DNA of 64,000 nt from Nymphaea colorata. Lineage: Eukaryota > Streptophyta > Magnoliopsida > Nymphaeales > Nymphaeaceae. This document shows positions 28,965-40,300 of this stretch, one piece after another. The notes under the pieces were generated by a model. It did no database searches. It was not told where the DNA came from and saw only the letters and a list, made by a program, of their open reading frames with translations. Where the stretch lies: contig NC_045147.1 of the NCBI RefSeq assembly GCF_008831285.2, forward strand, positions 20,030,581 through 20,094,580, given 5' to 3'. The position numbers were made by a program, and so were the translations under genes. How positions within the stretch are numbered: the first letter of the stretch is position 1; every line of letters starts with the position of its first letter.

Positions 28965-29858
28965 TTAAACATAAAAAGGTGAAGTTCCTTCCATATGACA
29001 AAACTGATGATCATTTTCCACAGGAGGCGGTTGGTTTAGATCAAGGAGAAGAACAGGGTTGCTCTTAGTTCCATGTCTGGTATCCTTCTTTCTCTCCCAA
29101 TGGCATCTCTTGTGTCCTCCCAGAGCTTGTCCTGTAGGGAACAGCTTCTTGCAAATGGAGCACTCATGGTGTGAATAAGCCCTTCTCGTCCTCCCCTTGG
29201 AGATGACGCTGCCTCTGACATTCTTTGGTTCTTCATGGTCAAATTTAAGCGGTTCTACTATGCATCCCATCATCAATTCCACCACCGTTTTTTCTCTTTT
29301 GCGCTTCTTGTCAGCGTCTTCTTCTTGCTTGACATGCTTAACATCTGTAGCGGAGCAGCCTCTGATCTTCCTGTGGCTTGCTCTATGACCACCTAAGGCC
29401 TGGTGAGAACAGAATGACTTACCACAGTTGGTACAACTGTGCTTTGCCTCTGGTGGGGAGGCGTGACAAGAATCTTCTTCGCCGCCGACCATGGTCGTTT
29501 CTGTAGAAGTAGTGTTTGCAGTTGTAGAGGCATCGGATTTACCACCAGCAGAGAGCATGACGAGCAAGTGGGCAGTGTCATACTCCTCAGAGAGAAAGGA
29601 TGGAGGAGAGAGAGCTTCTGCATACTGTCTCTTCCTACCACGTTTACCAGTAAGGGGCCAGGAGAGAACACTGGTATCGTGGTGGTTGTTGGACATTGAG
29701 GTTGATGGGTTCTGGGTGCTGTAAGGTAGCAGAGCTTGGTGGCTGTGGTGATGGGGAGGGAAGAGTGAGGGAAGAGTGGGGGAGCTTTTCCGGTAAGAGA
29801 GGGTGGGAGTGGTGTGAGGAGTGAGGACCGATTTCATGAGAATAGCATGAGGGGACAT
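28965..29858 (-). CDS. Two-finger C2H2 zinc-finger repressor (ZAT-like, C1-2i)
   Basis: This is an intronless gene of 297 residues, typical of plant C1-2i zinc-finger proteins. Features in order: a basic KRGRKR nuclear-signal candidate (72-77), a Leu-rich segment EEYDTAHLLVML resembling the family L-box (91-102), finger 1 (Cys142, Cys145, His158, His162) and finger 2 (Cys233, Cys236, His249, His253). Both fingers carry the plant QALGGH signature. A C-terminal EAR repression motif reads LDLNQP (272-277). The family binds DNA in the nucleus and represses transcription, often in stress responses; the target here is unknown. The start at 29858 is the first ATG of the frame. A TATA box lies about 70 bp upstream. 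ATGs at residues 8 and 55 are alternatives. Family assignment is firm, the exact ZAT orthologue is not. Confidence 0.93.
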   Translation of the reverse strand: MSPHAILMKSVLTPHTTPTLSYRKSSPTLPSLFPPHHHSHQALLPYSTQNPSTSMSNNHHDTSVLSWPLTGKRGRKRQYAEALSPPSFLSEEYDTAHLLVMLSAGGKSDASTTANTTSTETTMVGGEEDSCHASPPEAKHSCTNCGKSFCSHQALGGHRASHRKIRGCSATDVKHVKQEEDADKKRKREKTVVELMMGCIVEPLKFDHEEPKNVRGSVISKGRTRRAYSHHECSICKKLFPTGQALGGHKRCHWERKKDTRHGTKSNPVLLLDLNQPPPVENDHQFCHMEGTSPFYV

Positions 29859-29927
29859 TGTGGGGGAGAAAGAGCACTATGTCTCACTCTTGACACCAGC
29901 AACTCTACCTATATCTGCTCCCCAAGC

Positions 29928-29935
29928 TTTTTATA
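29928..29935 (-). promoter_or_regulatory. TATA box of the zinc-finger gene
   Basis: TATAAAAA on the minus strand, in the context AAGTATAAAAAGC, 70 bp upstream of the start codon. This would give a 5' leader of roughly 40 bases. Confidence 0.55.
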
Positions 29936-32900
29936 CTTGAGCCCTGGCTTCATTCCCCCTCCGCCCTTAAGTGGGGACCTCTACCACTGTGCTTTTATTC
30001 TCTCCTTTCCTCCTTATTAGACAGCCTTGAATGCGCTCTACACATTCAATGTGGAAAATGCAAAGAAAGCCTTATGACAAAATGCAAAAGAAAAAGTGAG
30101 AAATAGAGGGGAGAAAAAGACACTTTACTGCACAGACAAAACCGACATAAGCTACAGCAGTTTCATGAAGTTGGTAGCAAGTATTGGGATAGTCTGGACG
30201 CTAGAGATCTTGAACATTTCAATCCCTATTCCCAACGAGTTCGAATCTGCACAAGTGTGAAGCAGTAGTACTGTAGAATTAGTTCAGTTTTTGGCTTTTG
30301 TACGACCAACATAAGCTTGGACTTAGTTGATTCCTTGTCCCCAATCAAGCTCACAGGCGCATGCGAGTGACCACACATTTTTGTTCAGCTCATAAAAAGC
30401 GGTGCACTCGGAAATCTTGACCCTTTTTCAACTTGATGGTCCTAAGTAATCCGCCCAACCTAGTGATCAACAAAGCTCTTATCAGCAAAGAAGCAAGTTT
30501 AATTACTCAGAGGCGAGAGCAACTTTTAGGTAAACGCTTGGGAATCGGCTCAAAGTCCAGTTGGAGTCCACACGGTTGCCTAAACGTGGATATTGATAAG
30601 ATTCAGCCTTTTGTGCAGTCAACACAGAGTCACCACCACCGGTTGATCTGATAAGTTATTGGGTGTCCAGCTAAACTCATTCAAGTCCTGAGTCAAGATG
30701 CCCGCGTAACCAAGGGAAGAAAGTTCTCTTCTCCTGAACTTGTCCACCACGTTAAGCAATAAAAGGCAACGCCAACACCATCGACCTTCTGTTTATGCGA
30801 ATTTTTGTCAGGCAAGTCTTCTAACATAGTGGTTCCCCATTTGTACAGGGCAAGTCTGAAGTCTCGTAACTTGTGTTCCCGTATTCGCTCACTCGTCGCC
30901 TGAACATGATGTGGGTGCCCATGGAAGTGCAAAAGAAGAATCAAGGAAAGGGAAAGTAAAAAGTAAAAAATCACTGACCTACCTTGCAAGAACACAATCA
31001 CTGCAAATAATTTTTTATCTGCTATTTCTGGATAAGGACCTTTCCCAACACAAAATATTCATTAACCTGAATCTCAACTATTCTGGGTCCTGCCAAGAAG
31101 TCATCTTCAAGCGAATCGTAAGCCCCATGGCCGCATGGTTACCATTGTTCGTGAATCAAAGAAGATGTTTGTTTCCATCGGATCTCAGACACAGGGTGAT
31201 CTGAGATCACTGAGTATCTTAGATCCCCGAATCCGATCGTAAATATGAGATTTTGGCTATATATTAAGGATCTTAAATCCTCATTTTTGTAAAATGGTAT
31301 CGGTATATACCTGCAAAATGCAAACGCATGGACTCAACTATGCATCATTTGGGGGCAAAAAGAACTTAACCTATGACATCTAGTCTTGCCAACTAGAGCT
31401 CAACCACCCAGCTAGGTAATTGGCTGAAGTTGAAGAACTTCAAGGTCAAGAGTTCCTTATCGGGGTTGAATCTCTTTAGGAATAAACTGGTAGAAGCTAG
31501 GTCTACCTAACCCCAGCTTGCTTGTAAGGAGGAAAAGAGGGATGGAGGGCACTGGATCCTTAACTAGCCAGAGTACTAGAAAATCGCAGGAAGCTTCATT
31601 TCCTTGAATTGTCCAAATCTTTGGGAATTAGAATTCAACTACAGTCAAAATAAATGCGACTCCAAGTGCTTGACCCGGGAGAAGAAGATGCTTCGTCGCT
31701 GCTTCCTGGTGATGAAAATGACAGTGGAGCTCCTGATGAAGCTTCGTGGGGATGAGGAGAACGAATGTGAATCCATCTGATGAAGCTTCTAAAAGTGAAT
31801 CCTTTTCAGGCATAACTTAAAGGTTAAGTGAATTCCATGAACTGCCATTTTTCAATTAGCAAGCCCGAAGAAGAGCAGGCAAATACGGGTGATATAAACA
31901 CTTGCCGAATTGGTGTTATATTGCCATATATGAAAGCGCAGGCCAACGAGGGCCCCATTCACGTGGCCAGGGAGGTCGACTCAAAGTCTTCAAGATGAGG
32001 GTGGTGAAGGCCCTGATGTATTCTGGTTGAAGTCTTACTAATTTAGCTTCATATGCCACGAAAAATGCATGTCATGCCAATGGAAAAAGAACATCATTCT
32101 TGGCGGTTCTTGGAGAAGGAGTTACTTTTAGGTGAGTAACTTTCTCCTTCAGTCACATGACAAGAACCCAAAGTACGACGCTTTATAGAGAAAAGCCACT
32201 AGAGTGATTGATTCAACTACCAGGTACCTAGGTCTCCTCTGGTGCAATAAAGATTAACGTGAAAATAATGAAAAAAATGCAGTATGGATGAATTCATATC
32301 ATCCACTCAGATTGGGATAAAGGGCCAAACGGAACCACTTACGAACAAGATGCTTAAAAAATATCGGAGAGCTATAAACAATTGGGGAATCTTTCATTTA
32401 GTAAACAACCTTTTAATCATAATTTTCAATATGAGCCTCACATTTCTGATTTTTGTGATATGCATTTAGTGATAACGAAGAAGCAGCGCCCAAAATTACT
32501 TGAATATCTTGCATAGTTGAGAAAGGGAGACACTCCCTTTAAGAGCAAAGACGGAAAAGTGAAGTTACGTTTTTGCACAATTAATATGTTCATTGTTTTT
32601 GGAAAATCAAGACTACCCCCGTGCGCGAAAAGGGAGAAGAGGGGTGCATGTTACCTGCAAATTGGACTCTTATCATCTTGTTGATAGATGTAAAATAAAA
32701 CCATGGGCTTTTGAAATGTACTTAAAAGTACGAGTTAAGATGAGAAATGACAATTCCCCTTTCATAAATTGTAAAATGATCAGTTAAACAATGTTACCAA
32801 GCTTTCATGTATTTCAACATATTATGATGTAGGCTGAGATCCTTTTTTGGTACATATCAGTAGAGGTGTGACCCCTCATCAAAAGAATCGGACAAATCCC

Positions 32901-33740
32901 CAGTGGTTTAAAAAAAAAAAAATTGTCAATTTTTTTATTTATTTTTGAGACGTTCTCACTTTCTCTTTCCCAAACTCCCAGTGAACCCAAAATTTCTTGT
33001 GTTCCCTTTCTTACTCCCAGTAGGCTGCCAACGAGCATCTGAAACGGCTAAATACACTAACCGCCGGGTGAAAATCGAATCCGGTGAAATAGAAAACCAA
33101 TTGGAGACAACTCTGGTGAGCCTCCCTCTCCCTCCTCTCGGTATATGAGAAACCAGACAAATTGGACAGAACATGATCTTCCTTACCCAAGCCTCTCTCG
33201 ATCTCTCTCTCTCTGGATTTTCGCCCGTCCCATCATTAATGCACCCGACACCCTTGAGCTTACTTATTCAGACCCGATCAGCTTTTGCATTAATAGCGAC
33301 TAAGTTGCTTTCGCGATGGTAGTTTTTCTATTCGATGCTCCGCTCGATTAACTCCTGATGTAGAGAACTAAGTAGTGATTGGGACTCCACAGACTACCAG
33401 CACATGGACCCATAGTTGGTGTATGGTTTTAGGTTGGCCAAATGGAAAAAGTATCTCAGATTATTTGGAAGGGACACGCAAAAATTCGGATTTATTTGCG
33501 TTTATGTGACGTGTATATCTTATTAGTGACTATAATCACAGCATCTTAACGATGCAAAGCTGCCCCCGTTTACTTTGTGCCAAATTTCATTCTTGAGATC
33601 CGTGATCGAGAGAGAGAGAGAGAAAGAGAAGAGAGATTGCCTTCTCTATGATGACCAAATCCCATATCACAAATCCGATTGTATCATCTTATGAGCAACG
33701 TAGCTGAAATGGACGAGGTAAGCAATGTCCTGGATTCAGT
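29936..33740. other. Intergenic, no supported gene
   Basis: No domain or exon chain was recognised on either strand. A 9-bp perfect inverted repeat (GATCTCAGA at 31181-31189, TCTGAGATC at 31200-31208) begins a segment resembling those near 15150 and 17815. Short CT and GA tracts lie near 33194-33212 and 33608-33634. Confidence 0.55.
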
Positions 33741-36700
33741 TTATTGTACGAAATTGAACTTACGAAGTTTTAACATGTTTCTTCTGTTGATCCCTTTCCT
33801 GAACTGGTTGCTTGCAGTGGAACCATTATCACTTGAGAACTCTTCATGCCTGATTTGTTGTTGAACCTTTTTCTTTCTTAAGTACTTTGACGTCTGAGCT
33901 TGAACTAGATGGGCAACAAACAAGAAAAGATGAATACTCAGACCAGAAGTTCAGTTAAAATCTAAGCTCCAAAATATTTGAAATTAGTTCACCAAGTTCC
34001 TAAAGAATTTTTGCTAGAAGGTTCAATTGGCAAAAAAGATAAATTTATAGATATGCAAAATGGAATATCCGAACAATGCCATGGGGACCTTGTACCCTAA
34101 TATCACGTGCTTAAGTCTCAGGATCACACATACAGCGACCATGATTGTGCTGCAAAATATCTGGTTAATTGCAGTAATGTTGCTGGAAAAAGTTATTTTA
34201 GGACATGGGTCTCCCTGAAAATACAAGCGTTACCAGAAACTGCAGAACAGGGCTTGAACATTAACTGTTCATAATCATTTCCAAGTTGATGCTGCTTTAG
34301 ATCATAATTACGTGTGGCCACACTTGTATGGAGATGGATCCTTAGGTTTACCAAGGGCCAGGCCTTGCTTTTTCGGTAGACTGTTGGCTGCATGAGTTAT
34401 GTGAATCGAAGCACATATTCTCGAGATACTTGGTTCCTGTCAACTACAGCGCATGAATTCCTCTGAATGAATTAATTTACACACAGTACACTAAATGGCA
34501 CAGGAAATTTGGTCACCAATAGAAGAAAGTTTTGGACTGATAAGACCTGTCACGGTTGATGAATTTGCCAGAGCTTTAGAAAAAAGAATTTGTCGAGTCT
34601 TTGCTGGATTGTTTAATTATTTAATATAATTACATCAGGAAGCAATTTGGCGGATAAGTATTACATAAACACATGTATGCACTTGCAAAAAACCTGAGCA
34701 AATAAAGCAAACCTGAATGTGAAGCAGATAATGCCACAGCAGCATCTCTTAGTCGCTGGGCTTTCTCATGATCAGATTTTTGCGGTTGGCAAAGATTGCC
34801 TTTGGGATCTACAGCAACGGTAGATGGAATGCAAGAGAATGCGCTGTCATAACACTGGAATCACAATTTAAGATTTAAACTTTCAAGAAGAATGAAATCC
34901 AAGAAGAATTATTTCATTGCATCCATATCTTGGTTTAAGACATGAATGATTACTAAACAAGAAATTTCGTTGTAACATGTAAGGCATCTGAATTGGTATG
35001 AGTTGAAGGGTCACAAATAAATGGAACGTCCACACTGCAGACCTCCAAAATATAGCTTATATAAAGATTTCCTGCCAGGCCCTTTCAATTCTTTACTTAG
35101 ATTTTTCCATGGATCCTTATGCAATTTAAAATGTTCAAGAATCAGGGTAGTGTACATTCAAGCAGTTAATTAGTTACCACATTCAGAAACTAAGCAGAGG
35201 GATCATGTGAGGAGGTTGTTATATAGAAATGATAACGTAGTTGAGTTATGCCATATAACAGGTTTGATTCTCAACGAAGCAGTAATGATTTATCATCTTC
35301 TATACTGCTTCCACAGAATTCACAATCTAGAGAAAGAAATTTGGGTACAAACAGATACAATTGCATATCAAACGCTAAAACAAAAGGTAAATGTTAATAC
35401 AAAAAACTACATATTGATGGTCACTTCAAAGTTGTCAGCCTACCTATGATGATGGGTATTTCAACATTTAGAACATCAAACCAGAAGATTATGGTGGCAA
35501 AGGCTTGCATGTCAAAGTGAAATGTTCACAATAATGTCAATTAATCTATCAGTTTTGGTGGATACCAAGAAAACATACACACAAGCTGGATGAATGAAAC
35601 ATTCCTCAAGGATATGCGTATTAAGAAGGGACAAAATAACTTTGACTTTTGGGCACACTACCTCAAGGATCAGAATAAATGAAAGGCAAGTAGTACCTTG
35701 TTGGTGATTGAGTAGAACCCATTATCAAATGAATCTTGAGCAAGCGTCATCCACTCATCATATGACACTTCCAACCATGGACTTTTGGTGCAAGCATCTT
35801 GACGAAGAAGCAAGGCCTCATATCTCAATGCCAAACACCTCTGAATGAAAAAGAGAGTAAGTGCATGCATAAATTATTAAATAGATTATATCATGTGGTG
35901 ACACAACAAGCATTGCAAGGCAGGGTTTCTATTTGCTTTATGGGTTTACATAGGTGAATTATAATACGGTGTCAATATGAGGTAGCGTGGTGCTGATGAA
36001 ATCCCTACGCTATAGAACATAGATACGAACACGCCTAATCCATGATTGTGATGCTTGGTGGAACAGACCTGATACTGTTGGTTAGTGCTCACATAGAATG
36101 TGGAATGACAGATATACTCTTCTTACAAATCAGCACCTGCTTGCTATGCAGTCTCTTTAGGATTACTAATTGAAACTGCAAAGTTAGTACAGGCAATCAA
36201 GCTCAGTACAATTTCAGAAATCTAAACTAACAAATGCACTCAATGTCACCTGTCATGAATTCCAGATGAAAGAAGCACTCACGTTTAAAAGTGATGGAAA
36301 TGAAAGGAATAAAGCACATAAAAGCATAATGTTAGTATTACGAGGTTAGAAGATTAAAAAAAGTAACTCTGACATTCTTAGATAATACAACCATCGCTGA
36401 TGAACAAGAACAGACGCATCAGAAAAATGGTGAAGGGAAAAATCTGAATGAGAAATTAGCAAGTAGCAGAACTCCACTGTAAACCAAGGTATTGTTACTT
36501 GAAGATGAACCATTCGGAAGGATCGCAGAGAAAACTAATCCGCTAAACTCGGCAGCCTTTTCCAGTTTATATGCATGAATCCTCATTGCTTCAGGCAGTC
36601 ACATGCATTCGGCTGATCTAAAATTGATCCATTATCGACAGGAGAATCCCTTTTCTGGTATTTCCATCCACATTCGCAATAGGCACGAAAGTATACCAAG

Positions 36701-37336
36701 AAGCAGTAGAATTTTCCAGTAAATTATAGAACTAGTGTAAAGATTCAACCATATATGGGCATTCGGCGTATTGATAAGTTGAATCTAGCGCAACCTTTTT
36801 GTTCTCTCAATGCACTCCAGGTAAGGCACGCAGAACGAACTACGAATACAAACGAAATAAAAAGAAAGAAAATAAAAAAACCGTGCAGATTCCGAACTAG
36901 CAAAATGGGAAGAGGAGAGAAAACAGAAAACGACAGGAAGTTGCGAGAAGGAGAAAAAGGCAGAAATCGACGACCTCGGCATCGCCAGCGAGGGCAAAGG
37001 CGCAGACGAAGAAACTGAGAACGCGAAACTTTTCCTCGGCAGGCTTTGTCGAGGCTTCTTCGAGGACGGCCGAGATCTCGTTTCTCAGCAGCGTTCTCAG
37101 AGCAGAGCAAGTGGCGTCCAGGGAGACGACGTCTCCAGAAACGAGGATCGACTGCAGGAGTTCCAGGGTTGGATCGTTGAGCCTGAAAATGAAAACGGAA
37201 GGATGAAGTAGCCGGCACAGTCGGGACGAGAGCGAGAGAGAGAGAACCTTCGGAGGGACAGCCAGGAGCGAAAGAGGGACAATTGCTCCGCGAAGACGCT
37301 GGTGGCGTCCTCCTCCATTCTATTTCTGGCGGGCAT
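33741..37336 (-). CDS. DFO: DFO-like protein (meiotic double-strand break formation)
   Basis: Minus-strand exons: 37336-37248, 37182-36975, 35840-35697, 34854-34713 and 33904-33741. Phases close and give 248 residues (242 if ATG 37318 is used). Landmarks: FAEQLSLFRSWLSLRR near the N terminus, FFVCAFALAGDAE at the end of exon 2, CLALRYEALLLR opening exon 3, PWLEVSYDEW within it, RLRDAAVALSASHS ending exon 4, and VQAQTSKYLRKKK opening exon 5. From memory these match plant DFO (Arabidopsis At1g07060), a plant-specific protein needed for meiotic recombination breaks. No catalytic domain is expected or seen. All introns are GT-AG. The exon chain is well supported by conserved frames. The family name rests on recall of the Arabidopsis protein and deserves a search. 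Confidence 0.75.
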
Positions 37337-40300
37337 CGTTCCCCCGCCGGCCTTTTGTTCTTTTAAATGTGACAAGAATTACGGAAAGAACCTAACGTCT
37401 GGACAAGTAATAAATCTGCCACTCATTCTTTTCGAAAGTTCAGAAATACGCTCAGTTTTCAAGGAGATTCCCAAATAGACGCCTAATAAAATATTAGATT
37501 TAAAAGTAAAATAGCATCAATATCTCTTCCAAAGACAAAATTATCTTACATCAACCGAAGACAAGTGGTTTTCTATGAGACATATTTTTGTGTATATCAA
37601 ATATAAATGTTTCGCGTCAATAGACACGCCTTTGAAAAATTCTCCCACATGTATTTATTAATTTTTTGTTAGTCGAACGGCCATTTATTATTTTCCCGCC
37701 TTCCCTAATTTTTTCTTAATGTAGCTTGTACGCAATGAGCCTGAATTAGGGCCCAGTCAGCTGTGAAGTTGGAATCTCAACTAGATATCAAATTAATAAA
37801 AAAAAATGTGAAATAAATTTGTAAAAATATTAATTAAAAATGAGTTATTGTTTCACTAGAAGAAAATGTAAATAACTAGACTAAATGTAAACTTACCCAA
37901 ATCGGTTGCATGAGTTTAGCTATGGTTTTGTCCTTGTAAACTTTGTGCTCGCTTCCATCATTGTGATACATGATCCATACAAAATGCGAAAATTAACATC
38001 TCAACATCAATTTACACATCTAATTTTATATATATATATATATAATAACAATTTTTTTAGTGACATTTTTAGTGGTTGTCTGGATGACACTCTAAGAATC
38101 AGGTTTTCGAGACAAATCTTGGTTTTGCCTCTAAAATCAAGTTTTTTGAGTGTTTGTATGCCATTGAAAATTGGTTTTCAACAAATCTTGTATTGACAAA
38201 ACTTAATGAATCTCCTTCAGGTATTCAGAAAAACCAGGCCTTAGTTGTGTCGCTTAAGCAGTTAAACAAAAAATCTGGAACTCATTAAAAAACTTGGTTT
38301 TCTATATAACCATGTTTTCACAAAACTGTGTTAAATATGATGTCATCTAAGTTTTAAAACAAAATTTTTAATTTTTAAAATAACATCTGACAGCTTTGTA
38401 TTTCTCCCTCCCTCTCTCTCTCTGTTTCTCGTCTCTTTCAGTATTTGTCAAACAGTGAGATTTGGCAGTTGTCACCATGATAAAGCAATGAACAATGTAA
38501 ATTGCCTTCCGGAAGCAACAAAGTAAAAAGACCTTGGAACAAATTTTATGTGTATGCACTAGAATTCTCACTATAATGCTACATAATGGCATAGGACGCG
38601 CAGACGGTGCATTACATCCTCCTACGCTGATTCAGAGAGAGAAATGTGTAAAAATCACATATGAACGAGTCCATGGATGAAACGATACATGTTTTGGATT
38701 GTTATTTTCCTAAATTTACCAGTCAGTTTTGACTCTTTAGTTGATTTCCAGAACTTGAATAAGCAACCTTCAAATCTTTTGATAAGCTGATGAGATTTTA
38801 GAGAAGTGAAAGGAGAAGAAATTAAAAATGCAATCACGAATGCATGGAAACCTCATAAATTTGTCAGCTTTTCTTCGTTGTTTGGAAAAAAATTGGTCAG
38901 CTTTCCACAGTATAGCAAATTTAACCTCCTGGCATTCTAATTGCAAAAAAATTTGATCAATATAAGCAACGTGTGTGAGAACCAATTGCCGACGGGGATA
39001 AAATATCAATCTTTTGCAGCGATAACAAGGAAGAAAAAGAATATCAAGTCCATGCCCAAGCAAGACCATATCTTTTCAAGTTCATCTCATTCTGATGGAA
39101 GAGGATGGAATAGGATGTTGGTTGATGGAGCAGCTAAATTCCACAGAAATAGTGCACCAAATAAGGTACACAGTTGTGGCGAGCGTCTATCAGTCAACAG
39201 GAAATTAATTAAGGACAACATGTGAACCATTCTGAAGCCATGGATTTGAGAACAAGAATCAAGATTCTATACAAAGTTTCTACCATGAAAAAAGAAAAAG
39301 AAGAACAAATTTAGACCATCCTGTGTGCCTTTTGGATTCATCAACAAATTTATAGAACAAAAAGAAGATATATATATATATCTTCTCCCATTACACTAAG
39401 GTATTGGCATAATGGGATACTACAGTCTACCGGGTGGCCTCCCTAGGCGGCGTGCGTCGAGTTGCCGCGGAGAGGCACCGTCGCCTCCCTTGTGTGGCTC
39501 CGGCGGCACCCGCCTGACCACCGGCAAGGCCCCGGTAAAAGTCGCCGGAGCCGCACAAGGAAGGCAGCGGTGCCTCCTCACTGAGAAACTTTTTTTTGCA
39601 GTGGGGAGGCACACCGCCTCTCCCTTTTTCCAAAAATATAGAGCAATTTTTTTTAAGGGAAGGCCATTGCCTCCCTCCACCTCCACAAAGTTGATGATGA
39701 CCGTCCTGCAGGCAATGTCTCGCCGGCACGGCGGAAGGGAAGCGACGGCCTCTCCTTCCTGCAAATGGCAGGGCATCAGGCTTACTTGGTGCTCGTTTTT
39801 GCTTTTTTTATTATTTTTTTAATAGGAGCGTAAAACAGGTATAACACTTACATCACGAAATTGGTATATATAGATATAGACGAAATTTTAGAAATCGTGC
39901 ATTTTTACCAGATGAAAACGCAAGTTGATGATCTCCAACTGTATGTGGCTGTGAGCAAATTTCCTTGACAGACCAAATTGGCTAAATGGTTCACTTAAAA
40001 CCTTCAATATTGCTGTTGGCTCGTTCTGTGTTCGTCGTCATCTTCTCAGTCCATGTCCATAGAAAATATTGGTCTTGGTTGGCGTAGCTAAGTAGACAAC
40101 TCGACGTTTCTCCCTTTGGCTCTTATTGGAAGAGGAAGAAGAAATGAACTTCCTGTCTTGTTCACATTTTATTTAAAAAAAAAATCGTAAACCGTGTCTG
40201 GAACCTCTGCTTTCACACGGAATCCATATTGCAGCAAAAAATGCGAATGTCACAGTATTGATGTTTCTCAGAAACATGCACGAGCTTTCTTGTCACACAT

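Noticed and set aside
30693-31001. Minus-strand frame with a hydrophobic, signal-like N terminus
   Set aside because: It begins at a GTG codon, has no ATG before the hydrophobic stretch, and has no recognised motif.
39412-39822. 136-codon ATG frame in a GC-rich patch, with overlapping minus-strand frames
   Set aside because: Several frames are open at once because the patch is GC-rich and self-complementary; no domain is visible.
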